A DNA stretch of 64,000 nt. It comes from Flavobacterium daejeonense DSM 17708. Lineage in GTDB: Bacteria > Bacteroidota > Bacteroidia > Flavobacteriales > Flavobacteriaceae. The position numbers were made by a program, and so were the translations under genes. The DNA is taken from contig NZ_AUDK01000002.1 in the NCBI RefSeq assembly GCF_000425425.1, positions 186,001 through 250,000 of the forward strand, in the 5' to 3' direction. Every line of letters begins with the position of its first letter. The first letter of the stretch is position 1. The notes below the pieces were generated by a model that saw only the letters and a program-made list of their open reading frames with translations, made no database searches and was not told the DNA's origin. Of this stretch, positions 52,428-60,817 are shown in pieces.

Positions 52428-53522
52428 CTAAATAAATGAATTGATTTTAGTAGCACCTTCTCCAATTTCGTCACAAATGTACTGCGCATTTTGACAATAG
52501 CCAACTAATTCGTCCTGAATAAATTGCAACACTTCGTCTTTTACATTTTCAGGATACAAAACATGTACGTTAGCTCCCGCATCCAGTGTAAAACAAACCG
52601 GAATTTGGGTTGCTTTTCGGAATTTCCAAATCGCATTAATGATTTCCAGAGTATTAGGTTTCATCAGGATAAAATAAGGCGTCGAAGTCATCATCATAGC
52701 ATGCAGCGTCAAAGCTTCGCTTTCTACAATTTCGATAAATGCTTCCAGATTTCCGTTTTCGAAAATGTTTATTAATTTATCTAAGTTTTCATGCGCTTGC
52801 GCAAATCGCCTTTCGGCAAAAGGATGGTTGTGCATTAAATCATGACCAACAGTGCTGGAAACCTGCTTTTCGCCTTTGTCAACCAATAAAATAGTATCCT
52901 GATAATTTTTGAAATTTTTGTGAATCGAATACGGGAATTCAAGACCGAATTCATCCGAACTTCCTTCAATATTAACGTGACTTCCCCAGGCAACAATTTT
53001 ACCTTTTACACTTCGACAAGCGCTGCCGGAACCCAAACGCGCCAAAAAAGAAGCTTTTTGATAAAAATAGTCTTCGCTCATTTCAGGGTTTAAAGCTTTT
53101 TCCAAACTCATTAAATTCATTGCTAAAGCTGCCATTCCCGAAGCTGAAGATGCGATACCAGAACTATGCGGAAAGGTGTTTTGTGTATCAATCGTAAAAT
53201 AATAGTCTTTTAAAAACGGTAAATATTTTTCAATTCTTTCAAAGAATTTCTGAATTTTAGGTTTGAAATCTTCTTTGGGTTTTCCTTCAAATAACAAGTC
53301 AAAGGAGAAATTCTCAGAATTGTTTTTTTTAGTAAAAACTAAATTGGTAATGGTTTTACAGTTTTTCAAAGTAAAACTCACCGATGGATTGGCAGGAATT
53401 TGGTTTGCCTTTTTTCCCCAATATTTCACCAGCGCGATGTTGCTGGGTGCGCTCCATTCAAAAGAACCTTTTTCGATGGTTTGTGAATAAGACGAAGGAA
53501 TAAAATCGTTTGCTGTAAACAT
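52428..53522 (-). CDS. mvaD: Diphosphomevalonate decarboxylase
   Basis: A 364-residue cytosolic GHMP-fold enzyme converting diphosphomevalonate to isopentenyl diphosphate. It has the motifs WSAPSNIALVKYWGKK, PHSSGIASSASGMAALAM, GSGSACRSVKGK and the catalytic Asp in CFTLDAGANVHVLYP. The ATG at 53522 is chosen. An upstream TTG at 53543 is part of the -7 box TATCTTTG (53548-53541), so the leader is very short. It heads the run mvaD, antitoxin, toxin, mevalonate kinase. Confidence 0.93.
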   Translation of the reverse strand: MFTANDFIPSSYSQTIEKGSFEWSAPSNIALVKYWGKKANQIPANPSVSFTLKNCKTITNLVFTKKNNSENFSFDLLFEGKPKEDFKPKIQKFFERIEKYLPFLKDYYFTIDTQNTFPHSSGIASSASGMAALAMNLMSLEKALNPEMSEDYFYQKASFLARLGSGSACRSVKGKIVAWGSHVNIEGSSDEFGLEFPYSIHKNFKNYQDTILLVDKGEKQVSSTVGHDLMHNHPFAERRFAQAHENLDKLINIFENGNLEAFIEIVESEALTLHAMMMTSTPYFILMKPNTLEIINAIWKFRKATQIPVCFTLDAGANVHVLYPENVKDEVLQFIQDELVGYCQNAQYICDEIGEGATKINSFI

Positions 53523-53676
53523 TTTTGCTAAAATTTGTCGCAAAGATACTTTTTTCTAACCGCAGATTCGCAGATTTTTTGCTCGTTTACTCCGAAATAA
53601 TTAGTGTTTTTAAAATAATGTTGTGTAGGCTGAAAAGTGTTCTGTTTTCTTATTTTTGTCAAAAATAATTTCGATA

Positions 53677-54153
53677 ATGAATAAAATTACAAAAATCCTC
53701 ACGGTTGTGGTCACTTGTCTGGCTGTTGGTTATTTTTCCGGAATTGTAACCCGTTCAGCAATTGTAGATTGGTATCCCACTTTGATAAAACCAAGTTTTA
53801 ATCCGCCCAATTGGGTTTTTGCTCCGGTTTGGACGCTGTTGTATATTATGATGGGAGTAGCTGCCGGATTGGTTTGGAACCGAATAGATTTTGAAAAAGA
53901 AATCGTCAAAAAAGCTTTGATTGTTTTTGCAGTTCAGTTGGCTTTAAATGCACTTTGGTCGTATTTGTTTTTTGGTTTGCACAATCCGATGTTAGCGGGA
54001 TTGGAAATTATTCTTTTGTGGTTGATGATTTATGAAACTTATTTACAATTTTTTAAAATCAATAAAATTTCGGGTTATCTGTTCATTCCTTATTTGGCTT
54101 GGGTGAGTTTTGCGGCAGTTTTGAATGCTGCTATTTGGTGGTTGAACCGATAA
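53677..54153 (+). CDS. tspO: TspO/MBR family membrane protein
   Basis: A 158-residue five-helix membrane protein. It shows TspO motifs: FSGIVTRSAIVDWYPTLIKP, NPPNWVFAPVWTLLYIMMG and LNALWSYLFFG near the C-terminal half. TspO proteins bind tetrapyrroles and steroids and take part in stress responses. The ATG at 53677 is preferred; a TTG at 53656 lies inside a -7 box, TATTTTTG (53651-53658). The gene runs against the mvaD operon with a divergent promoter and has no operon partner. Confidence 0.92.
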   Translation: MNKITKILTVVVTCLAVGYFSGIVTRSAIVDWYPTLIKPSFNPPNWVFAPVWTLLYIMMGVAAGLVWNRIDFEKEIVKKALIVFAVQLALNALWSYLFFGLHNPMLAGLEIILLWLMIYETYLQFFKINKISGYLFIPYLAWVSFAAVLNAAIWWLNR

Positions 54154-54215
54154 AAAATCAATAGCAATGACAATTTCAATACAAAATTCAAATTTCTGTA
54201 GGTTAAACGGAGTAA

Positions 54216-54569
54216 TTATTTCCTGTATTTAGTTTCGTTTTCTTTGACACGAAAAGCTACTATTTGTTGAATGAGTTCATAAGGAACAGGGGAGTTGAGT
54301 GGAAACTGAACTGAACCTTTCCCTTGTTTGTAGTTGGCTAATTCCTTTGAAAAATGGTTGTGTCCCGAAGGAGTAGCATATAGGCCAATGTGGTTTTTAT
54401 AAGCGGCAAAATACACCAAAGGTTTTCCAAAAGTTTTGTAGGCGGGCATGCCGTAGGCGATATTTTCCTGACAATCGGGAGCTTCTTTTTTAATTATTTG
54501 CCTTATTTGTTCTGCAATTACTTGAATTTCTGCGGGAAGCGCCGCTATATATTGTTCAATTGTTTCCAT
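54216..54569 (-). CDS. DUF1801 protein (YdhG-like)
   Basis: A 117-residue cytosolic protein starting IEQYIAALPAEIQVIAEQIRQ. It carries the family blocks ENIAYGMPAYK, YFAAYKNHIGLYATPSGH and GSVQFPLNSPVPYELIQQIV. The DUF1801 fold resembles YdhG/frataxin-like small proteins; some are described as iron chaperones, but function here is unknown. It starts 9 bp after the next gene's stop and probably shares its transcript. Confidence 0.85.
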   Translation of the reverse strand: METIEQYIAALPAEIQVIAEQIRQIIKKEAPDCQENIAYGMPAYKTFGKPLVYFAAYKNHIGLYATPSGHNHFSKELANYKQGKGSVQFPLNSPVPYELIQQIVAFRVKENETKYRK

Positions 54570-54578
54570 TGTTTTAAT

Positions 54579-55322
54579 TTATTCAGGAGCATTTACTTTT
54601 TTAAATTCGAAACTTTTTTGGTACAAATAATCCATTAAAACAAGAGAATTGGAATTTTTATCTGCGAGTATTTTTTTTGATTCGGGATCAAAATTGCAAA
54701 ATGTTAAGAAAGCCTCGATTTCTTCTTTTTTGAGTTGCAGGGTTTCGGTAAAGAATTTTTCGTCGAAATTATTGGTAGCGACATCTTTAAATTCAACATT
54801 GGCAACCGCATTCTTTTTTCGTTTCAGTTTGTCGCCAAAAAGTAATTTTCCAATTTTTACAAAATCCATTCCATTAGTAATAGTTCCGTCATTTACACCG
54901 GGATTTTTTAATTGATTGGACTGTCTGTAAACGGCTACTTCATCTCTTTTGAGTTGTTCCCACTTTTTGTCAAATTCCCAATCAACGCTTACTTTCCGAA
55001 TCACAATTTCTTTTAATTCTTCCGGTTTTTGGTCAATAGTAACAACCATATTGTTAGCTTCTAAATCTTCCAAACTCAATTTGATACCTTTCAAATGGTA
55101 ATCCTTATCGTAAAATAAAATACTGTCATTTACACTTGCAGCCAGAATGAATTCTCCCTTTTCATTGGTTTTGGTAACCATTTCAGTGTTTTTATTAATC
55201 ACATCTACATTTTCTAATACAAAATGATCAGACATGACTTTCCCCCGAAGTAATTTATGGTTTTGAGCAAGTACAAACTGACAGAAACAGGTAAATAGAA
55301 GTAAGAACAATTTTGTTTTCAT
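54579..55322 (-). CDS. Exported protein with CarboxypepD-regulatory-like domain
   Basis: A 247-residue exported protein, signal peptide about 1-19 (ending LAQ). Residues about 22-105 form a carboxypeptidase-regulatory-like beta-sandwich (LLRGKVMSDHFVLENVDVIN, TNEKGEFILAASVND), the module also found at the start of SusC proteins. The remaining 140 residues are helical and charged without a recognised motif (FVKIGKLLFGDKLKRKKN). It belongs to a common Bacteroidota group of unknown role. It is upstream of the DUF1801 gene. Confidence 0.7.
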   Translation of the reverse strand: MKTKLFLLLFTCFCQFVLAQNHKLLRGKVMSDHFVLENVDVINKNTEMVTKTNEKGEFILAASVNDSILFYDKDYHLKGIKLSLEDLEANNMVVTIDQKPEELKEIVIRKVSVDWEFDKKWEQLKRDEVAVYRQSNQLKNPGVNDGTITNGMDFVKIGKLLFGDKLKRKKNAVANVEFKDVATNNFDEKFFTETLQLKKEEIEAFLTFCNFDPESKKILADKNSNSLVLMDYLYQKSFEFKKVNAPE

Positions 55323-55496
55323 GGGATTGAATTGAACTAGATATTTTATAAAAATACAATTATTTTTAATCCAAAACTAAGAAACATAATCAAACCCTTT
55401 TACAAACAAAACGTTATTCCTGTTTATCCTTTTGCCATTTTTTCATATCCAGCGTATAACGTTTATCTAATTTGCGGGCGGACAGATATAAAAACT

Positions 55497-58346
55497 TTAT
55501 TGAGGCAATTTTTCTTCTTTTTGAATTTTCAATTTTGGACTGCCAAAATAAAAATAAAGACTACGTTTAATCGATTTATGAATTGCGTTCAATTCACTAT
55601 TGGGACCAAATCCTCTGACGTTTGAATCATTAACTCCCATTTTTGATCCTACCGGAGGAATTCCATCAAGAAAAGAAATATTGCCTATTGGCAATTTAGG
55701 ATGAGGCTTATTAGCATTAATAGCATAAAAATCAAACAATCGTACAAAAAGATCTTTATCAGGAGAAGCAATGGTAAACTTACCTTCCAATGTACTCAAC
55801 TCCATCCACACGATATCGGAAAAATAACCTTTAAATTCCGGATAAATCCAAGGAAAATTCCCTGTTTGTGTAGTATTATATCGATTTTGATAAACATCTA
55901 AAGTAACTCCCTGTAAACGATTTTTCCATACACGACCTGGACCTTTACCTAACCATTTAGCCCCCATAACCAATCCTTCCGGATAACTAAAACTAATTCC
56001 CGCAAAAGGATAACCACCGTCAAGAGTATATTGATAACTCATTTCTAACCATCCGGTAGGTTGCATTTTCCAACGGACATAATTCAAGTTGCCGGAATAA
56101 CTAGCTTCTACTACATAAGTATCTCCTTCTTTATAATGTTTTAAAGAGGTAAAGTTAGTAGTGCCACTGACTAAAACCGGTCCTTTGTTGAAAGACAAAG
56201 CAGCACCATTTTCATTTTTTACTTTTGTAATTTCTCCTGTTTTTTTATCAAAAGTTACTGTAATGGCATTAGCTGTAATGGTTAAAATATTTTCTTCTTC
56301 TTTTACTGCTACTGTTTTTGGTGTTTCTGCAGTCAAAATAGTTTTCAATAAATCTGTATTGGATTTTATTTTCCAAACCCATTTATAAATTTCATTAGCA
56401 TCTGTTCCATAAGCAGTCAAAGTCAAAGCATCGGCGTTTTTCCAATCAGCTGGAAGGTTTATTTTTAATTTTCCTTTGCCCATAGGAGTGATATTCGATT
56501 CTTTGGCACTGCCAGAATTTAGTACGATATGTCCGATAGTTTCATCCTGTTTTTCATTAAAACGTATCAATTCCCATTTGAAATTACATTGGTTTAAATT
56601 GGTAAAATGATAACGATTTTCAACTGGAATTTCTCCTTTAAAGTCTTCAGGCAATTCCTTAAGTGTTATGTGTACCGGCGAATAGATCTCTTTAATTGCA
56701 CTAAAACTACCTTCTTTCTCACGATGTGGCCCTAGAATTCCATCAGCTGCATTGTTACCGTTTACATCAATCATATTATTTAAATCCGTACGTACAACGC
56801 CCTCATCAGCAAAATCCCAAATAAATCCACCGGCACCTTTAACAGAATTCCAGTGCAATTCCCACATATCGGCTAAAGCTGCTCCGGCACCTCCGTCCTG
56901 CATAGCATGTAAAAACTCCGTAGGCATATAAATATTAGCGTCTGTAACAAGCTTTTTAGTACTATAGTAATCTTCATAATGGTTACAATCGATACCATTA
57001 ATAGCATTTCCCGGTTTATGATGTGCATGGATTACCGTACGATTGGACAAATCGTACTTTCCAAAATCATCATCAAAATCAAAGTTATGGCCGCCTTCGT
57101 TACCATTACTCCAGAAAATTATTGAAGGATGATTAGCATCCCTGATCACCATTTCTTTCACTAACGGCTCACCGGCTTTAGTTGTATATGCTTTTTGCCA
57201 GCCTGCTAATTCGTCAATTACATAAAGTCCTAAAGAGTCGCACACACGAAGGAAATTTTTATCCGGAGGATAATGAGAACAACGCACGGCATTCATGTTC
57301 ATTTCTTTGATGAGTTTTACATCCATCAAATCGGCTTCAGGATAAGTAGCACGACCGTATTCAGGCCAAAAAACATGACGGTTTACCCCTTTGATTTTAA
57401 TTTTGGTTCCATTCAGATAAATTCCGTCTCCTTTTCGAACTTCAATAGTTCTGAAACCAAATTTATCTGAGGTTTCATAAACTTTATCAGCTCCTTTTTT
57501 AAGGGAAACTTTTACGCTATACAAATTAGGACTTTCAGCAGACCAGAGTTTTGGTTTTTTAACGGTTGTTTTAAGATTTATTACAGAATCGGCAGCGACT
57601 GTTCTAGCGGTTGTTGTTCCTACTACCAAACCTTTAGCATCTATAATTTCAGCAAAAATATCATATCCATCTAATTTGTTATTTAAATGAACATTCATAC
57701 TAAAAGCACCTGTTGCCTTTGCATCTATAGAAGTCCAGGCAATATTCGCTTTAGGTAAAGCCTCTAAATATACAGGCCTAAAAATGCCGCCAAAAATCCA
57801 ATAATCAGCCAAACGTTCCGCTCCATTCACTGATTTATCAGCTGACATTTTGCTTACTAATACCTCCAATAAATTCTTTTGACCAAATTTTAATTGATTA
57901 CCAATATTGTATTTAAATCGATAAAAAGCTCCCTGATGTACTGGCCCAACTAACTTTCCATTAATTTTCACTTCGGTATCCGTCATAGACCCTTCAAAAA
58001 CAATATTTACTTCCTTATTGTCCCATGAATCAGGTACCTCAAATTCATATTTATAAAACCCTTTTTCATCATTGTAATGGAAATTTTTCCCATTGGTAAC
58101 ATTGTCTCTTCCGTAATTGTAGCCACCAAAACCTTGTTGTTCCCAATGCCCGGGAACCTGAATAGTAGTCCATTTTCCGCTGTTACATCCAGCTGTTACC
58201 CAAAAGTTCCAGGTTTTGGAATGTGTAACATCGGTGCCGGAAAGATATTGGATTTCTTTTTGAATGCCGGATTGACCAAATGAATTCAGGATACTCAAAA
58301 GAAATAAGACAAGAGCCAGAGAATTAGTTTTTAAAGAATATTTCAT
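55497..58346 (-). CDS. GH2-family beta-galactosidase-like enzyme
   Basis: A 949-residue exported glycosidase with signal peptide (MKYSLKTNSLALVLFLLSI). Domain order is N-terminal sugar-binding (VPGHWEQQGFGGYNYGRD), beta-sandwich, then catalytic barrel (IKGVNRHVFWPEYGRA, NAVRCSHYPPDKNFLRVCDS). The acid/base Glu is in WSNGNEGGHN, and the nucleophile Glu is in MPTEFLHAMQDGG. A beta-galactosidase small-chain-like region ends the protein. The start at 58346 follows the GH28 stop by 7 bp; an ATG 27 bp upstream would overlap that gene. It probably removes beta-galactosyl side chains from pectin. Other GH2 activities are possible. Confidence 0.9.
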   Translation of the reverse strand: MKYSLKTNSLALVLFLLSILNSFGQSGIQKEIQYLSGTDVTHSKTWNFWVTAGCNSGKWTTIQVPGHWEQQGFGGYNYGRDNVTNGKNFHYNDEKGFYKYEFEVPDSWDNKEVNIVFEGSMTDTEVKINGKLVGPVHQGAFYRFKYNIGNQLKFGQKNLLEVLVSKMSADKSVNGAERLADYWIFGGIFRPVYLEALPKANIAWTSIDAKATGAFSMNVHLNNKLDGYDIFAEIIDAKGLVVGTTTARTVAADSVINLKTTVKKPKLWSAESPNLYSVKVSLKKGADKVYETSDKFGFRTIEVRKGDGIYLNGTKIKIKGVNRHVFWPEYGRATYPEADLMDVKLIKEMNMNAVRCSHYPPDKNFLRVCDSLGLYVIDELAGWQKAYTTKAGEPLVKEMVIRDANHPSIIFWSNGNEGGHNFDFDDDFGKYDLSNRTVIHAHHKPGNAINGIDCNHYEDYYSTKKLVTDANIYMPTEFLHAMQDGGAGAALADMWELHWNSVKGAGGFIWDFADEGVVRTDLNNMIDVNGNNAADGILGPHREKEGSFSAIKEIYSPVHITLKELPEDFKGEIPVENRYHFTNLNQCNFKWELIRFNEKQDETIGHIVLNSGSAKESNITPMGKGKLKINLPADWKNADALTLTAYGTDANEIYKWVWKIKSNTDLLKTILTAETPKTVAVKEEENILTITANAITVTFDKKTGEITKVKNENGAALSFNKGPVLVSGTTNFTSLKHYKEGDTYVVEASYSGNLNYVRWKMQPTGWLEMSYQYTLDGGYPFAGISFSYPEGLVMGAKWLGKGPGRVWKNRLQGVTLDVYQNRYNTTQTGNFPWIYPEFKGYFSDIVWMELSTLEGKFTIASPDKDLFVRLFDFYAINANKPHPKLPIGNISFLDGIPPVGSKMGVNDSNVRGFGPNSELNAIHKSIKRSLYFYFGSPKLKIQKEEKLPQ

Positions 58347-58353
58347 TAGTATT

Positions 58354-59787
58354 TTATTTCTTTTGATTAGCATTGTATTTAAAAATTTCTCCGTTTACGA
58401 TTACATTTTCTAATTGCATGTTTTTTACATTGTCGATTTTCAACGGGGTTTTAATACCATTAAACTTGCAATTAATTACTTTAAGATTTTCTATCGGGGA
58501 TTCTTTATAGGCATTAACCCATATCGCATATTCACCGCCTTTTTCCACATTTAAGTTTTCTACCCAAATATTACGAATGACAGGCATGAATTTCCCGGGA
58601 TCTTCGTAAAACATATTGAAATGAATGGCCGATTCGCCATAACTCCCCACTGTAATGTCTTTCAGGAAAATATTCTCGATAGTTCCTCCTCTGGATGATG
58701 ATGTTTTAACCCGTAATACTCTGTCCAGATTTTTGCTGTCCATTTTGCAATTAACCGCATAAATATTTTTAGCTCCTCCTGCAATTTCACTACCAATGAC
58801 GATACCGCCATGCCCGTTTTTCATCTCACAACCTTCAATAATATGATTCTCGGCAGGTTTTTTATTGTCTCTGCCGTCTTCATCCCGGCCTGATTTTATA
58901 GCAATACAATCATCTCCTGTGTTTAAATAACAATCTTTGATGAGTACATTTTTACAGGCATCAGGATCAATACCATCTGTATTGGGGCCTTCAGAATCAA
59001 TTTTAATCTTTTCGATAGTTACATTTTCACACATTACAGGACTTACAAACCACATAGGCGAATCGATTAATGTAACTCCTGAAATCAATAAGTTTTTGCA
59101 GTTATAAGGCTGAATCATATATGGTCTTAGATAATGACCGTCCCCAAAGATTCTTTTTCGTGGATCTACTTTTTCGCGCATCATCACATGCAGACTTTCT
59201 CTGGCTTTAAACTGATTTGGTGCGTCTTTTTTCCAACCGTATTGTGCTCTTCCTTTCCACGGCCACCAGTGGGTTTTGTCTGCATTCCCATTTAGTGTTC
59301 CTTTTCCGGTTATGGCAATATTTTGCTCGTTATAGGCATAAATTTGCGGAGAATAATTCATGCAATCCATACCTTCCCAACGTGTCAATACCAAAGGATA
59401 ATCTTTAGTATCCTGAGAGAATATGATGGTTGCTCCTTCGCTTAAATGCAAATTGACATTGCTTTTTAGATAAATTGGTCCTGTGAGAAAGTTTCCGGCA
59501 GGGACTACTACTTTACCTCCGCCAGCTTTATTGCAGGCTTCAATTGCTTTTTTAAAAGCAGCGGTATTCTTAGTCACTCCGTCTCCTTTAGCACCAAAAT
59601 TAGTAACGAGATATTCTCTATTCTTGAATTTGGGAGCTTTGATTTGTTTTTTTATTGCGGCAATTTCTTTTAATGCCTGTCCTGATGAAGTCCATCTTTT
59701 AGGTTCTTCCTTTGCTGTTAATGCTAAAAGCAAAATGGATAGAATAAGCAAAGGAATTTCTATGGTGAATAGTTTTTTTATATTCAT
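58354..59787 (-). CDS. GH28 polygalacturonase with intact active site
   Basis: A 477-residue beta-helix hydrolase cleaving alpha-galacturonosyl links. The signal/anchor segment is at about residues 8-24. The N-terminal pectinase motif is VTNFGAKGDGVTKNTAAFKKA. All four GH28 active-site blocks are present: GPNTDGIDPDA, NTGDDCIAIKSGRDEDG, KNGHGGIVIGSE and RVLRVKTSSSRGG. This contrasts with the GH28-like gene at 20437-21894. An exo-acting or rhamnogalacturonan-specific mode is possible. It is in one operon with GH2 downstream and the esterases upstream. Confidence 0.92.
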   Translation of the reverse strand: MNIKKLFTIEIPLLILSILLLALTAKEEPKRWTSSGQALKEIAAIKKQIKAPKFKNREYLVTNFGAKGDGVTKNTAAFKKAIEACNKAGGGKVVVPAGNFLTGPIYLKSNVNLHLSEGATIIFSQDTKDYPLVLTRWEGMDCMNYSPQIYAYNEQNIAITGKGTLNGNADKTHWWPWKGRAQYGWKKDAPNQFKARESLHVMMREKVDPRKRIFGDGHYLRPYMIQPYNCKNLLISGVTLIDSPMWFVSPVMCENVTIEKIKIDSEGPNTDGIDPDACKNVLIKDCYLNTGDDCIAIKSGRDEDGRDNKKPAENHIIEGCEMKNGHGGIVIGSEIAGGAKNIYAVNCKMDSKNLDRVLRVKTSSSRGGTIENIFLKDITVGSYGESAIHFNMFYEDPGKFMPVIRNIWVENLNVEKGGEYAIWVNAYKESPIENLKVINCKFNGIKTPLKIDNVKNMQLENVIVNGEIFKYNANQKK

Positions 59788-59815
59788 CTTTTTTTAAGTT
59801 ATTTTTGTAGGAATT

Positions 59816-59877
59816 ATCTCTATATGGTTTTGTCAATTTGATTTCAAAGAGAAGTTTTGTTTTAGAAATCTCTATAT
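59816..59877 (-). promoter_or_regulatory. Direct repeat upstream of GH28
   Basis: ATCTCTATAT occurs at 59816-59825 and again at 59868-59877, 52 bp apart, within the 137-bp gap before the GH28 start. This differs from the shared operator of the first pectin locus. It could be a binding site for another regulator; no clear -7 box was found nearby. Confidence 0.3.
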
Positions 59878-59924
59878 CGTTGTTTTGTATGGTCTATTAA
59901 TTACTAACAGTATTAGAATGTTTT

Positions 59925-60764
59925 TCATAGAAAACGTTTAATGTACTTTTTTGCAAATCTTTTTCCCATTTCTCTTTGACTTTCGCCATCAAAATGAACT
60001 TTATCACCCTTGTCTTTTAAATCGGCAGTTTCAACTATATCTGCATATTTATCTTCCTGAATATATTTGTGGCTTTCGTTATTTATCTCTGCCCATAATT
60101 GCGGTTCTTTTGAAAAAGAGCCTATTTCACCGATTAATATTGGTAATTTTTCATTTCCAACGTCTTTTCTAAAAGAGCCAAAAAGAGTTTTTAGATTTTG
60201 ATTGCGATTTGAAATCCCTTCTTTATTAGCATCCGATTCTCCCTGATGCCATAATATGCCTTTTATATTCCCATATTGTTTTCCTAATGCAAGCTTCTCT
60301 TTAAAGTTTGAATACAGATTTATTTTACGGTGTGGTAAATCTTGTATCCATTTTTCAATCGGACTTCCGCCAACAGCTGTTGGAAGCAATAGTATAACTA
60401 TGTCTTTGGGAATACTTTTTAACAACTCATTTGCAAAAGACATTCCACAATCCAAACCTCTATAGGCCGGAGTACTAAAATGAATCGGTTCTTTTGCAAC
60501 AATAAGTTCGTTTTTACTATTTATGGTTAAAATTCTGTTATTGGCAATAGTATCTTGGGGTTCTACTAAACCGCGTCCCTCCATATTAGACTGACCTGCC
60601 ATTATAAAAACCCAAACTTTCGATTTATTGGGAATTGTAACTACTTTTTCCTCCTTATGTGGAAAGTTTCTAGTCCTTTCTTCATCCATTTTTTGTGCCA
60701 TGGTACAAAAGCACTGAAACAATAAGATCGAGATTAAGACATATTTTTTATTATATACTTTCAT
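59925..60764 (-). CDS. SASA-type carbohydrate esterase (sialate O-acetylesterase-like)
   Basis: A 279-residue exported esterase with signal peptide about 1-23. It has the SGNH serine motif VFIMAGQSNMEGRG and the downstream block GILWHQGESDANKEG. A C-terminal DxxH-like segment is in GDKVHFDGESQREMG. Such esterases (CE6-like) remove acetyl groups from plant polysaccharides. The ATG at 60764 is used because the longer frame would start with TTG at 60773. It follows the CE12-type gene by 53 bp and probably shares its operon. Confidence 0.82.
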   Translation of the reverse strand: MKVYNKKYVLISILLFQCFCTMAQKMDEERTRNFPHKEEKVVTIPNKSKVWVFIMAGQSNMEGRGLVEPQDTIANNRILTINSKNELIVAKEPIHFSTPAYRGLDCGMSFANELLKSIPKDIVILLLPTAVGGSPIEKWIQDLPHRKINLYSNFKEKLALGKQYGNIKGILWHQGESDANKEGISNRNQNLKTLFGSFRKDVGNEKLPILIGEIGSFSKEPQLWAEINNESHKYIQEDKYADIVETADLKDKGDKVHFDGESQREMGKRFAKKYIKRFL

Positions 60765-60817
60765 TTGCTGCAAATAAATTTATTGGTCAACTCAATTAAT
60801 TTAAATTTTTAAAATCT

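Noticed and set aside
53543..53656. Longer reading frames using TTG starts at 53543 (mvaD), 53656 (tspO) and likewise 48118 (pseudouridine synthase)
   Set aside because: In all three the TTG is the end of a consensus -7 box (TAnnTTTG), so it lies upstream of the expected transcription start. The downstream ATG gives the normal family start.
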